A DNA stretch of 64,000 nt, taken from Methanogenium sp. (lineage in GTDB: Archaea > Halobacteriota > Methanomicrobia > Methanomicrobiales > Methanomicrobiaceae). The notes beneath the pieces were generated by a model. The model was given only the letters and a program-made list of their open reading frames with translations, searched no databases and was not told the origin of the DNA. Both the position numbers and the translations under genes were made by a program. The stretch lies in the NCBI GenBank assembly GCA_030595665.1, contig JAUVCV010000003.1:40975-104974 (forward strand). The letters are read 5' to 3'. Shown here piece after piece: positions 45,182 to 55,621 of this stretch; the stretch's first letter is position 1; the number at the start of each line of letters is the position of its first letter.

Positions 45182-48100
45182 ATGCATGCGTCACCGGAGA
45201 TGGAGGCTTACTTTGCCGGGCTTGAGGCAAAGCTCAAAGAGGCAATTGGGGTCGCTAATGAGGCGCGGGCAAAGGGGATTGACCCACGGACAACAGTGGA
45301 GATTCCGGTGGCAAATGATCTCGCCGACAGGGTGGAGGCCCTGCTTGGCTATAAGGGGGTGGCCGCCCGGCTGCGTGAACTTGCCGTTACCATGCCACGG
45401 GAAGTGGTGGCACTGAAAATTGGTGACGACTTCATCGCACATATGTTCGGGGAGACCACACGCGAGGAGACGCTGGACCATGCCATCCGGACCTCAATGG
45501 CCCTTCTCACGGAAGGAGTGGTGGCAGCACCCACCGAGGGAATTGCCAAGGTAGGTATCGGCAAAAACGATGACGGAACCGAGTACCTGAAGATATACTA
45601 TGCAGGCCCTATCCGGAGTGCCGGAGGAACGGCCCAGGCACTTTCCGTTCTTGTGGGGGATTATGTCAGGCGTGCCCTGGGGATGGCGGCGTACATTCCC
45701 CGTAAAGAGGAAGTCGAACGCTACGTTGAAGAAATAAAAAAATATAACAGCCAGGCTTCCCTCCAGTATCTTCCGTCTGATGATGAACTCAGGGTGATTA
45801 TACAGAACTGCCCGGTCTGTGTGGATGGGGAACCAACCGAACGTGTGGAAGTCTCCGGATACCGCAACCTTGAACGGATTGAGACCAACGCCGTCCGCGG
45901 CGGTATGGCGCTCGTTGTGGCAGAGGGTCTCGCCCTCAAGGCACCGAAAATAAAAAAGACTGTCGACAAAGTCCACATGGAAGGCTGGGACTTCCTGGAC
46001 ATCATCATCTCAGGGGCATCCAAGAGTGGAGACGATGACGACGATGGGGGAGATAAAAAACCCGGCGTCAAACCGAAGGACAAATACATCCGCGACCTGA
46101 TTGCAGGCCGGCCGGTCTTCTCATACCCCATGCGGCCAGGAGGATTCCGTCTCCGCTACGGCCGGTCACGCAACACGGGTTTTGCGGCAGCAGGGTTCAG
46201 CCCGGCCACCCTGCACATTCTGGGGAATTTCCTTGCCGTCGGCACCCAGATGAAGGTGGAACGGCCGGGGAAGGCAGCAGGTGTTGTACCGGTTGACAGT
46301 ATCGAAGGCCCGACCGTAAAACTGACGGATGGTAGTGTCCTGCGCATCGACGATGTGGAAACAGCACTCCGCCTCATGACGAGTGTGGAAGAAATTCTTG
46401 ACGTCGGGGAGATGCTGGTCTCATACGGCGAGTTTCTGGAAAATAACCACCCGCTCATACCATCGACCTACTGTGAAGAGTGGTGGAGACTGGACGGTGG
46501 CACACATACCCCGGCAGACGAGACAGAGGCAATTGAGATGGCATGTGCGGGAGGCTACCTTCACCCCGCATACACCTATATCTGGGACGACATCACCGCG
46601 ACAGACATCCGTGCCCTCGCAGACTGGGTGGCAGCCGCAGGAAGCATCACTGATAACGGCCTCACCCTGCCTGCAGATGCACCGGAGAAACGGCACCTGG
46701 AAATTCTCCTTGTCCCCCATACCGTAACAGACGGAACCATTCTCATCCCCTCCCCGAAGGCACTTTGCGCATGCCTCGGGCTCACTGCAGATCTGAAACT
46801 CAGAAGTGAATGGGAGACAGCACCGGACACTGATGGTCTCTCCCTTGCCATGTACCTTTCAGGAATACAGATGCGGTCCCGTGCAGGCATCCGTATCGGT
46901 GGCAGGATGGGAAGACCCGGAAAATCAAAGGCACGCGAGATGCGTCCGCCGCCCCACGTCATCTTTCCGGTCGGGGATGAAGGAGGGTCACGCCGTTCAT
47001 TCCAGGGAGTTATGAAAGGGAAAGACAACCATGCGGACATCATCCAGGCTGATGTCGGCCGAAGGCGTTGCCCCTCCTGCGGGCAGGAAACCTACAAGTG
47101 CATCTGTAGTTGCGGCACACACACGGAAGCTGTCTTCAGCTGCCCACGCTGCAAACGTGACCTCAATGGAGAAGCTACCTGTCCGGTCTGCGGCGCAGAT
47201 GCTGTCTGTAAGCAAAAAGTAGAGATCAATGTTAAGACGGAGTATCTAAAAGCCCTTACTACACTTGGCATGCACCAGGGTGATGTCAAACTCCTGAAAG
47301 GTGTCCGCGGACTTATTTCAAAGGAACGGCCTGTTGAACCCATTGAAAAGGGAATTCTCCGGGAAAAAAACAACCTGTTTGTCTTCAAGGACGGCACCCT
47401 GCGCTATGATATGATTGACCTGCCCCTCACCCATATCCGGCCGGATGAAGTGGGAGTTAGCGTAGAACGACTCGTTGAACTCGGATACCCAAAAGATATA
47501 AACGGGGTGACTCTTACCCGTGCAGACCAGATTCTGGAAATCCGGGCACAGGATATCCTTGTCTCTGAGGACTGCATCGGATGGCTGCTGCGGGTTTCAA
47601 AATTCATTGATGAGATGCTGGAGAAACTCTACGGTCTGCCTCCGTATTACAATGCAACAAAAGAGGAGGATATGATAGGCCAGCTGGTGATGGGCCTTGC
47701 ACCGCATACGAGTGCGGGAGTGCTTGCCCGTGTTATCGGCGTTTCAAAGGCCCCGGTGGGATATGCCCACCCGTATTTCCATGCAGCAAAACGCCGCAAC
47801 TGTTTTGCAGCTGATACGATGATTGAGGTCTTCGACGGTGCAGAATGGCGCAGCCTTCCCATTGGGCACTTTGTGGTCGAAAACTTTGATCTTGACCGGC
47901 CCGGTCTGGATCAGGTGGGCACGTACTACTCTGACCCGAAGGCGTCATTCTGGGTGCAGGCCCTTGACACAAACGGGATGATACACCTCCGGCAGGTGAC
48001 CTCGGTCTCTGTTCACCGGGCACCGGAACATCTGATCCGGTTCACCACCAGTCGGGGGAAGCATGTGACCGTCACCCCGGACCATGCCATGCTTGTGTCT

Positions 48101-49045
48101 GACTTCGCCTACCAGCGGAAGATCCGTGCAATGGAACTCGCCGAAGGTGACTCTGTCCCGGTTTTTGAAGGCAGGGAGATGATCACAGATACCATTCAGA
48201 CAAAAGAATACATTCCTAACTTCGGGGAGTATGTCTACTGCCTGACGGTAGCAATTGACCACACCCTTGCTGCAAACGGCATATTTACCGGCCAGTGTGA
48301 CGGTGATGAAGACTGTGTGATGCTCCTCATGGACGGACTCCTGAACTTCTCACGGGCATTTCTGCCGGAAAGCCGTGGTGGGTCAATGGATGCACCGCTC
48401 GTACTTACCTCCAAACTGGACCCTGCTGAAGTGGACGGTGAATCGCACAACGTCGATGCCTGCTGGTCATATCCGATTGAACTCTATGAAGCGGCACTGG
48501 AATACCGCCACCCAAAGGAACTCTCAAAGATTATTGACCACCTGGAAAACCGGCTGGGCACACCCGGGCAGTATGAAGGGGTGGGATTCACGCACGACAC
48601 GAGCAACATCTCAGCAGGGCCGCTCTTGTCCACCTATACCACACTCACCACTATGAGTGACAAACTGGAAGCAGAGTTAGACCTGGGTAAAATGATCCGG
48701 GCAGTAGATGTGGATGATGTCGCAGAAAGGGTACTCAAGACCCATTTCATCCCGGATATGCAGGGTAATCTCAACGCATTTTCGCGCCAGAAACTCCGGT
48801 GCCCGAAGTGTAATGCCAAGTACCGCAGGATGCCGATGGCAGGGAAATGCCGGTGTGGCGGAAAGATTATACAGACTGTCCATGAGGGGTCGGTAAAGAA
48901 GTACGTCGAGATGTCACGGAAAATCTGCGATGAATACGACATTTCAGAGTATACACGCCAGCGTATCGAGATGCTGGATATGTATCTTGTTTCAACATTT
49001 GGTGAGGAAAAAGAGATTCAGCTGGGCCTTGCTGACTTTATGTGA
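45182..49045 (+). CDS. polC: DNA polymerase D (PolII) large subunit, with intein
   Basis: Catalytic large subunit (DP2) of the replicative archaeal polymerase D. The precursor is 1287 residues, of which 165 are an intein (874-1038), leaving 1122 after splicing. Visible are [24 protein letters not shown] near 140, [20 protein letters not shown] near 310, a zinc region at 623-680 ([28 protein letters not shown]), the active-site NCDGDEDC rejoined by splicing with its aspartates, and C-terminal zinc cysteines ([16 protein letters not shown]). ATG 45182 has GGAGAG upstream. The small subunit is elsewhere. Confidence 0.97.
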   Translation: MHASPEMEAYFAGLEAKLKEAIGVANEARAKGIDPRTTVEIPVANDLADRVEALLGYKGVAARLRELAVTMPREVVALKIGDDFIAHMFGETTREETLDHAIRTSMALLTEGVVAAPTEGIAKVGIGKNDDGTEYLKIYYAGPIRSAGGTAQALSVLVGDYVRRALGMAAYIPRKEEVERYVEEIKKYNSQASLQYLPSDDELRVIIQNCPVCVDGEPTERVEVSGYRNLERIETNAVRGGMALVVAEGLALKAPKIKKTVDKVHMEGWDFLDIIISGASKSGDDDDDGGDKKPGVKPKDKYIRDLIAGRPVFSYPMRPGGFRLRYGRSRNTGFAAAGFSPATLHILGNFLAVGTQMKVERPGKAAGVVPVDSIEGPTVKLTDGSVLRIDDVETALRLMTSVEEILDVGEMLVSYGEFLENNHPLIPSTYCEEWWRLDGGTHTPADETEAIEMACAGGYLHPAYTYIWDDITATDIRALADWVAAAGSITDNGLTLPADAPEKRHLEILLVPHTVTDGTILIPSPKALCACLGLTADLKLRSEWETAPDTDGLSLAMYLSGIQMRSRAGIRIGGRMGRPGKSKAREMRPPPHVIFPVGDEGGSRRSFQGVMKGKDNHADIIQADVGRRRCPSCGQETYKCICSCGTHTEAVFSCPRCKRDLNGEATCPVCGADAVCKQKVEINVKTEYLKALTTLGMHQGDVKLLKGVRGLISKERPVEPIEKGILREKNNLFVFKDGTLRYDMIDLPLTHIRPDEVGVSVERLVELGYPKDINGVTLTRADQILEIRAQDILVSEDCIGWLLRVSKFIDEMLEKLYGLPPYYNATKEEDMIGQLVMGLAPHTSAGVLARVIGVSKAPVGYAHPYFHAAKRRNCFAADTMIEVFDGAEWRSLPIGHFVVENFDLDRPGLDQVGTYYSDPKASFWVQALDTNGMIHLRQVTSVSVHRAPEHLIRFTTSRGKHVTVTPDHAMLVSDFAYQRKIRAMELAEGDSVPVFEGREMITDTIQTKEYIPNFGEYVYCLTVAIDHTLAANGIFTGQCDGDEDCVMLLMDGLLNFSRAFLPESRGGSMDAPLVLTSKLDPAEVDGESHNVDACWSYPIELYEAALEYRHPKELSKIIDHLENRLGTPGQYEGVGFTHDTSNISAGPLLSTYTTLTTMSDKLEAELDLGKMIRAVDVDDVAERVLKTHFIPDMQGNLNAFSRQKLRCPKCNAKYRRMPMAGKCRCGGKIIQTVHEGSVKKYVEMSRKICDEYDISEYTRQRIEMLDMYLVSTFGEEKEIQLGLADFM
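47801..48295 (+). other. Mini-intein in polC with C-terminal glutamine
   Basis: A 165-residue protein insert. Block A starts at [13 protein letters not shown] (Cys1), block B is [11 protein letters not shown] with the TxxH pattern, block F is [17 protein letters not shown] and block G ends FTGQ followed by the Cys+1 of the extein (CDGDED). No homing-endonuclease domain is present. The last residue is Gln in place of the usual Asn, and the penultimate His is Gly. The insertion point is the same polymerase active site used by other archaeal PolII inteins; the Pyrococcus abyssi PolII intein, known to splice, also ends in Gln. Confidence 0.92.
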
Positions 49046-49316
49046 ACGTGAGATGCCTGCCTGCCGGAGGATATGATAAATAAATGTCATTCGTCATTAT
49101 CCGCTCTGCAGACAATTTCTCTCCTGTATCTTAAAATAGTCCGGATAATGCTGACCAGTCCCTCATTTTTATATCAAAAATAGTGATCGGGGAGATTCCG
49201 GGGCCCGTATGCCCGAACCTCCCTGTCCCGATGGCGGCATCCCCCTGTGTCTGTGCCGGCATATCGGGCACCGGCGAACATATTACTCCCGGCGTCGATG
49301 CACTTTCAGTGGACAT

Positions 49317-50618
49317 ATGACACAAGATCAGGCCCCATCTCTCCGGCGTACCCTGACATTCACCGAAGTTGTCCTCTCCGGCGTCGGGGTGATTCTGGGT
49401 GCGGGCATCTACGCACTGATTGGTGTTGCAGCAGCGGAGGCAGGGAATGCCCTCTGGATATCCTTTATTATCGCTGCACTCATCGCATCTTTTACCGGGC
49501 TTTCCTACATGGAACTATCGTCCATGTTCCCCGGCGCAAGCGCAGAGTATGAATACTCCCGCCATCCCTTTGGGAACAAAATTGCGTTTCTTATTGGCAT
49601 CATGGTGATACTCTCCGGTATTGTGGGTGCTGCCACAGTCGCCCTCGGGTTTGCCGGATATCTCTCCGCGGCGACAGGGGTGCCGGCGCTCCCTGCAGCG
49701 GTTGGCCTTTTAATCCTGCTTTCCATCATTCTTATGACCGGCATCCGGCAGTCTGCGATCTTTGCCATCGTCTTTACCCTGATTGAGGCAGGCGGTCTCA
49801 TCGGGATTATCATCATCGGCCTGCCGTATATCGGGTCTGTTGATTATTTTGCCACACCGGAAGGGTTCCCCGGCATCTTTGCCGCAGCAGCCCTCATCTT
49901 CTTTGCATACCAGGGGTTTGAGGAGATTGTCAAACTTTCAGATGAGACGGTCAGGCCTGAGCGAACCATTCCCCTGGCCCTTCTCGTAGCAATCGGAATC
50001 ACCATTCTCCTCTACATTGCTGTTTCTATATCGGTGGTGAGTATTGGAGGAGCAGAGGCTATTGCCGGATCACCGAATCCTTTTGCTGAAATTGCCGGTC
50101 AGGCATTCTCAGGCGGATACCTGCTCTTCACGATAATTGCTCTCTTTGCAACGGCGAATACCGCTCTTCTGATGATGCTTGCTTCATCCCGCATTACCTA
50201 CGGCATGGCAAAGAAGAATACGCTGCCTGCTGTTTTCGCGTATGTACACCCCGGCAGGCGTACACCGGTAGTGGCCATCGTTGGTGCAGCGATTCTCTCC
50301 ATGCTCTTCCTTTTACCGGGAAACATCAGGGACGTGGCCCTTATTGCAAATTTCACGCTTTTTATCACGTTTATTGTCATCAATGCTGCCGTGATCCGGC
50401 TCCGAAAAACGATGCCGGATACACCCCGGCCGTACCGGGTTCCCGGAACGGTCATGGGTGTACCCGTCCCTGCAGTACTTGGGATTCTGACATGCCTATT
50501 CTTCCTCTTTCAGCTTGACTGGCAAATCCTCCTCATCGGGATTGGGCTCATTGCCGGGGCGGCCGTTTTGGGGTGGATTCTGTCGCTGCAGAGACAGAGA
50601 AGCAGTGAAGGACAATAA
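49317..50618 (+). CDS. APC-family amino acid permease
   Basis: Integral membrane transporter of 433 residues with about 12 hydrophobic helices. Family signs: TFTEVVLSGVGVILGAGIYALIG (helix 1), YMELSSMFPGASAEYEYS (helix 2-3), FAYQGFEEIVKLSDET and PERTIPLALLVAIG. The substrate is probably an amino acid or polyamine. ATG 49317 begins the first cytoplasmic tail; no strong ribosome site. Confidence 0.9.
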   Translation: MTQDQAPSLRRTLTFTEVVLSGVGVILGAGIYALIGVAAAEAGNALWISFIIAALIASFTGLSYMELSSMFPGASAEYEYSRHPFGNKIAFLIGIMVILSGIVGAATVALGFAGYLSAATGVPALPAAVGLLILLSIILMTGIRQSAIFAIVFTLIEAGGLIGIIIIGLPYIGSVDYFATPEGFPGIFAAAALIFFAYQGFEEIVKLSDETVRPERTIPLALLVAIGITILLYIAVSISVVSIGGAEAIAGSPNPFAEIAGQAFSGGYLLFTIIALFATANTALLMMLASSRITYGMAKKNTLPAVFAYVHPGRRTPVVAIVGAAILSMLFLLPGNIRDVALIANFTLFITFIVINAAVIRLRKTMPDTPRPYRVPGTVMGVPVPAVLGILTCLFFLFQLDWQILLIGIGLIAGAAVLGWILSLQRQRSSEGQ

Positions 50619-50927
50619 TTCTGTGTCCGGATGTCCTTCCGGCGTATCATGACAGGAGAACAGGCTCCGGCGAGTGGTGCTGAATCCTGAGCAAAATGAA
50701 TTTGCACAGAATTGCTGCATTTACCCACAAATTTAACTCAAATGTCAAATTCGATTCCGACTATTTTGGAGATTTATGGGGCATGAAGTATCTCCAGAGA
50801 CCAAATGGTAAACTTGGGATATAAATTGTTTTTGCATATGCTGGGTCACATGGTTAATAAATAGTGTTGGAATTTAGGAATTAATGATTATTTGAAGGGG
50901 CGATTAAAATAGAATAAACTAATTATA
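50619..50927. other. Intergenic region before the P-loop ATPase
   Basis: No gene is supported. Composition shifts from the GC-richer core to AT-rich near 50710, marking the left edge of the acquired ATPase gene. TATA-like and A/T tracts are abundant from 50860. Confidence 0.4.
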
Positions 50928-52409
50928 ATGATAAATAATATTTTTGATATGGGTTTTCCGGATATAAATTTTGGTTTAACTTCTGCGGAAAATGAGGTTA
51001 ATGAGAATAAGCTATATCTAACTGATGGATTTTTTGATAAATATGGATATGTCGATGATATTCTTAATAAAAGTCAGTTTTTAGTTATTGGTCCAAAAGG
51101 CTCTGGAAAATCTGCACTCTCTTTAAATATCGAATTATTAAAAGATTCTAAAAATATTTTTGTAACTATTGATCTACTTCAGGATTTTTATTATAAAAAA
51201 TTTGGACAATTCATCCCAGGATCAGAACCCGAAAGAAAAAATCGAAGTAATTGGGAATTTCTCCTACTCTTAAGAATTATCGATAGCCTGAAACAAGAGA
51301 AATCATGTCGTTGTGAAGGGGAATATAAATTTGATAAAGTTATTGGCTGGCTTGAACAGGAAGGTATCTCAGGTAATAATTTGAGCGATATAATGAAGAA
51401 AGTTGACAAAAAGGAGTTTCAGGCAGGGATAAAAAAATTTTTACAATTCACATGGAGTTCAGAAAAACACATGAAACCCAAAGATATCACCGATTTTTTA
51501 GAATATATAAAAAAATTTGTAATGGATATAAGATGTGATTCATATCATTACTTATTTATTGACGGTTTAGATGATGTCAGGGTAAGAGGAAAGTTAAAGA
51601 CAAAATATTTTGATGTTTTAGCTGCGTTAATTGTGTCAGCTCAGCGGCTAAACTTTGAATTTAAAAAAAATGGGGTAAATGCTAAAATAATTGTTTTATG
51701 CCGTTCTGATTTTTTCAACAAAATCTATGATCCAAATATGAATAAATCTGTTCAAGACTTATCTGTTTTATTGGATTGGTATAGTGGTGATCCTGATTTT
51801 TCCAATTTAATTGAATTGGCCAATTTACGAGCACAGTTATCACTAGGTCGAGACGTAGATTTTGTTGAAGAATTTTTCCCCAGAGAATTGAGAGATAAAA
51901 AAGGAATAAAAAGGGGTCTTCTTGAATTCACTCGTCACAGACCAAGAGATTTCATTCAATTATTGAATTATATACAAAAAAGTGCTCCAAAAGAAGGTCA
52001 ACTCAATAAAAAAGAAATTTGGAATGGAATAAATGATTATTCACGAAGCTATTTTCAAAAAGAAATCAAAGATGAATTAGTTAATTTTATTGAGATAGAT
52101 CAAATTCCTTTGGTCATGGCTTTATTGAGAGCAATGGAAAGAACTATATTTCATTTAAATGAAGCTGAGACTATTCAAAGAAATGATGATAGGTTTGCCG
52201 AACTGAAGTTGACGGAAATATTTAATGCATTATATAAATGCGGGGCTGTTGGAAACTTCAATAAAAAATTTAAGAGATATAGTTGGGAATATCAAAATCC
52301 AGATTCTGAATTAACAAATGATGATTATATTGCGGTCCATAAAGGACTCCATTATGCTTTAAATCTTAAAAATCGAAGATTTGATATTACGAATAAGAGA
52401 AACTATTAG
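50928..52409 (+). CDS. P-loop ATPase, Sll1717-like
   Basis: A 493-residue ATPase from AT-rich DNA. An N-terminal ~45 residues lead to Walker A IGPKGSGKSAL (residues 54-64), Walker B YLFIDGLDDV near 205 and a sensor-like IIVLCRSDFF near 258; the C-terminal half is helical (RHRPRDFIQLLNYIQ). The arrangement fits the Sll1717-type P-loop family often found in defence islands, a tentative assignment. It has no partner gene next to it. Base composition and isolation suggest horizontal transfer. Confidence 0.78.
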   Translation: MINNIFDMGFPDINFGLTSAENEVNENKLYLTDGFFDKYGYVDDILNKSQFLVIGPKGSGKSALSLNIELLKDSKNIFVTIDLLQDFYYKKFGQFIPGSEPERKNRSNWEFLLLLRIIDSLKQEKSCRCEGEYKFDKVIGWLEQEGISGNNLSDIMKKVDKKEFQAGIKKFLQFTWSSEKHMKPKDITDFLEYIKKFVMDIRCDSYHYLFIDGLDDVRVRGKLKTKYFDVLAALIVSAQRLNFEFKKNGVNAKIIVLCRSDFFNKIYDPNMNKSVQDLSVLLDWYSGDPDFSNLIELANLRAQLSLGRDVDFVEEFFPRELRDKKGIKRGLLEFTRHRPRDFIQLLNYIQKSAPKEGQLNKKEIWNGINDYSRSYFQKEIKDELVNFIEIDQIPLVMALLRAMERTIFHLNEAETIQRNDDRFAELKLTEIFNALYKCGAVGNFNKKFKRYSWEYQNPDSELTNDDYIAVHKGLHYALNLKNRRFDITNKRNY

Positions 52410-52652
52410 ATGATTTCAATACCTCACTAATTTTCTTTTTTCTAGATCCAGTAATTCCCCAATACTATTTTTGTAAAATTTGAGTGGGCTATCCTGCACT
52501 ATTGCGAATGAATATCTCTGCCCGGCCCTTCCTGCTCAATTCACATTCCGCACCCTTCCCACAGATGAGACAGTTATTTTTTGCTGAATGCACTCACCTG
52601 AGCGGGCAAATTTGTTTAAAAAAGGGAAAAATAGTCTGAGCAATGTGTCAGG
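52410..52652. other. Gap with the right edge of the AT-rich insert
   Basis: About 240 bases without a gene; GC content rises again after 52500. Confidence 0.35.
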
Positions 52653-53861
52653 TTACTTCTTCCTGCCAAAAGAGATCATCCCCACGCCAAGGGCTCCTGC
52701 CACACAGGAAATCCCAAATCCCGGAGCGGATGTCGTCTCAGGGACGGGTGTTGCGGAGCCCTGCCACGTCGCAAGAACGAGATGAGATTCTCCCATCATT
52801 TTTGACTGCACCCATGTGGCCCGGCTGCCGTCAACAGACGGGAATGCCACATCACCGTCAATTTTGAGATGGGAGACGTCCCCTGTTTCTGCGTTGACCG
52901 TTATAACATCAGACTCTGATATCCCGGTTTCAGGCACCCATCCGATGGTCTTCCCGTCTGTAAAAAGAGAATCATAGGTTGCTGTCGGGTCATCTTCCGT
53001 GGGGTTTTTGACCGGCTTTCCGGTAATCGGGCTGAGCGTCACGTTCGTCTGCTCTGTGATGGAATACCAGGTCAGGGTATTGGTGGCACTGCGTTTTGGG
53101 GATTTCTCAACGATACGGGTTTTATAGAGGAGCACGTCCCCGGCCATAGCATAGGCATCGACATTGGTAAATGTAGTATTGGTACGGACCGGGACATAGA
53201 CCACCGTTTTCTTTTGGGAGGGGATGTCGTACAGGGTGAGAGCGAATGTGTCTGCATCCACGAAAGCAATGGTATCACCGTCAAGCATAACAGACGCCCC
53301 GTTTTCCGGATGTACCGGGAGGAATTCGGTCGTCTTCGCTGCAATATCATAGAGCGAAAGGGTTGTGATGTATGTGTCTTCAGCGGTTTCTGACCAGATG
53401 ACCCGGCGGCCGTCTGTCTTCGGCCATTCTGCCGATGGGGACGAGCGGATGGAGGTTGTGGTGCCATTTTTTATTGAGAAGAGAAGGACTGAATTGTTGA
53501 TGACCGGGCCTGAAGGGTCACTGATAAACGCTGCTGACTCTTCAAACCAGACAACCGCATCGCCTGCTATTTCTCCCCCGGTGAGAGTCATCTGCCCGGA
53601 GGCGTTTGCAAGGGAGGTCGTTTTGCCTGTGTCCGTGTCATACAGCAGGAGACCACGTGGTGTGGATAAATTGATTGCTTCCCCATAGGCAACAGAATAG
53701 ACCACATGGGAACCGGAGATGTCAGCTGCGATGGGCTCGGGATCGGTTGGGGAAATGGTCTCTGTTACCCAGGTACCGGCAGCGGATGCCGGGACAGCGA
53801 GAACAAGAAGAAGGAGTATGACTGCCGCCGCGGAGAAACGGAAAGGAGAGTATGCATTCAT
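52653..53861 (-). CDS. Secreted beta-propeller-like protein with PGF-CTERM-like anchor
   Basis: A 402-residue surface protein. Residues 1-28 form a signal peptide (AAVILLLLVLAVPASAAG). The body is made of repeated strands with the pattern GxxVVWxxx...LYDIxxxKT as in TolB-type propellers (about seven repeats: ISGSHVVYSVAYG, IAGDAVVWFEE, DGRRVIWSE, DGDTIAFVDAD, AGDVLLYKT, DGKTIGWVPE, DGSRATWVQ). It ends with a Pro/Thr linker, APGFGISCVAGALGVGMISF and RKK, the tripartite signal of PGF-CTERM proteins processed by archaeosortase and lipid-anchored. Confidence 0.85.
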   Translation of the reverse strand: MNAYSPFRFSAAAVILLLLVLAVPASAAGTWVTETISPTDPEPIAADISGSHVVYSVAYGEAINLSTPRGLLLYDTDTGKTTSLANASGQMTLTGGEIAGDAVVWFEESAAFISDPSGPVINNSVLLFSIKNGTTTSIRSSPSAEWPKTDGRRVIWSETAEDTYITTLSLYDIAAKTTEFLPVHPENGASVMLDGDTIAFVDADTFALTLYDIPSQKKTVVYVPVRTNTTFTNVDAYAMAGDVLLYKTRIVEKSPKRSATNTLTWYSITEQTNVTLSPITGKPVKNPTEDDPTATYDSLFTDGKTIGWVPETGISESDVITVNAETGDVSHLKIDGDVAFPSVDGSRATWVQSKMMGESHLVLATWQGSATPVPETTSAPGFGISCVAGALGVGMISFGRKK

Positions 53862-53912
53862 TGCAGGAGAATGAGTGCTCTGCCCGTGATAATGATTCTG
53901 ATATATCCGGTT

Positions 53913-54805
53913 TCACTTGTCCGGTTGGGGGGAGAGACCGGCCCGGCAGCGTGCAAGCATTCCCTCCAGCTCATCCGGATGACGGACGTCGGGGATGATG
54001 AGGGCGTCATGCGGCAGCATCTGTATCCCCCGGAAGAAACTTTCCCAGGGCACCCCGTCATCCGCTTCGGCATCCAGGGGCCGCAGGGAGAACCCTTTCA
54101 GGGCATCCGCGGGGAGGGGCGAGAGGTATGCAGAGAGGGGGATTTTGCATGATGCGCAGCGGTGTCAAGGGCAGAGAGGTCCAGAAGGACCCCACAGGTA
54201 TCACAACACTCCGGCACCTGCGCCTGCATGGTGAGCCAGAAATCACGGATATCATCTCCCGTCTCTATCAGCGAGGGATACCCGTTTTGCATCAGCACCG
54301 CAGGAACGGTGGTGCAGGCAGCAGCATACGCGTCCCGGATATACCGCATCGCCCGTGCGATTCCGGAGAATGTCACCTCCTTTGCCTTTCCGGGATGGAT
54401 AACAATCGCATCAGCCGGTTGTCCCAGATGATCGGAGATGAAAACCAGCATCTCGACAAAATCAGTCAGCCAGACGCGATCGTCCCACCGGAGGGCAGCC
54501 GCCGGGTGCCGTTTGCCAAACCGGTCTGTGTGCGGAAATGAATAATCGGTATTTAAGAGATACCGCATCCCACCGGGAAGATGATTTCCTTCACCATAGA
54601 GAGAGGGAATTGTCCCTGGTGTCAGCATCGCATGCATCGGAAGGCCGGTTGCCTCCTCCTCTGCCACACTACCAACAAACCCTGCGGTTATTTCACCATA
54701 GGAACACCCGTGCCGGGAAGCATCCTCCCATCGGCCGGCAAGATCTCCCCGGAAAGGGTCAGTCTTCTGCCTGAGAGAGGGACAGACATACGATACCTGT
54801 ACCAT
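53913..54805 (-). pseudogene. TIM-barrel (AP-endonuclease family 2-like) protein, frameshifted
   Basis: A xylose-isomerase/endonuclease IV-like barrel. The first part (54805 to about 54148) reads LPMHAMLTPGTIPSLYGEGN, ADAIVIHPGKAKEVTFSGIA and CDTCGVLLDLSALDTAA. After that the annotated frame dies at 54098, but the frame one base over continues KIPLSAYLSPLPADALKGF to a natural end at 53913 (APQPDK-like tail). A run of four A (minus strand, 54143-54146) where five would restore phase marks the single-base deletion. It may be a real mutation or a sequencing error. Confidence 0.75.
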
Positions 54806-54952
54806 ATATTAACAGAATATCTGATCACCAATGGGGAAAAAAGCTGCGGATTCATTTTGTGTGGCAGAAACGCGGGGGAAGATTACATGCGATTGGCAGA
54901 CTCTTGGATAAGGAAAATCGTGTCAACGAGGCCTGTTATAGGGGCCAAACTG

Positions 54953-55621
54953 TTATGCAAGCCCTACTACTACCTTGTGCATGATATAGAGCGTAATTCT
55001 CAGGGCTTTCCCCCCATCCCGGAGATGGTAGTATATTTCCCGTTTTTTCATGGCATTCATCGGATCATCGGTCCGGAAGAGATCTGCCATACAGGCGATA
55101 TAGGTGTCTTCAATTGCGTGGACATGCCTGCGCCCCTTCCGGATGGAATCCTCGACTCTCCCCTTGTCTACGCCCAGGTACTGTGTTCCCTCCACTACAT
55201 GGCGGGTGCCATAGAGAAGAGAGAGGGACATCTCCCGGATGGGTTCGTCAGGACTGACACCAAAGGCATGCATCTCACGGGCGGTCTCAACGGCATAATT
55301 CAGAATATAATCTATGTTCCGGGAGAACGTGTAGATGTCCTGTCGGTTATACGGCGTGGAGAATGCCTCGATGAGTCTGGCTTCCAGTTTATACCGGATG
55401 AGGTCAACTTCACTTCCTATCCGGATGAGTTCGTCCGGGGGGGTGAGGGCATCCTCATTTATCCACTGAAGAAATATCTCCATCCCCGCGAAGGTGCTCT
55501 CTGCCTGTTCGACAAGCATCGCTTCAAAGTCATATTTCTGCGGGAAGAGCGAACCGAATATACCCCGCATTTTCCCGGTTTTTTTCAGGTCATTCGTTTT
55601 TTCGTCCATATGCTCCACCAT
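54953..55621 (-). CDS. PhoU-like protein (DUF47)
   Basis: A 222-residue helical-bundle protein of the DUF47/PhoU-like family, the usual partner of PiT transporters: IFGSLFPQKYDFEAMLVEQA, FSRNIDYILNYAVETAREM and ADLFRTDDPMNAMKKREIYY. Its ATG 55621 follows the pit stop with no gap (TGAATG); a second ATG at 55609 preceded by GGTGGAG may be the true start. It presumably controls phosphate uptake by the neighbouring transporter. Confidence 0.9.
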   Translation of the reverse strand: MVEHMDEKTNDLKKTGKMRGIFGSLFPQKYDFEAMLVEQAESTFAGMEIFLQWINEDALTPPDELIRIGSEVDLIRYKLEARLIEAFSTPYNRQDIYTFSRNIDYILNYAVETAREMHAFGVSPDEPIREMSLSLLYGTRHVVEGTQYLGVDKGRVEDSIRKGRRHVHAIEDTYIACMADLFRTDDPMNAMKKREIYYHLRDGGKALRITLYIMHKVVVGLA

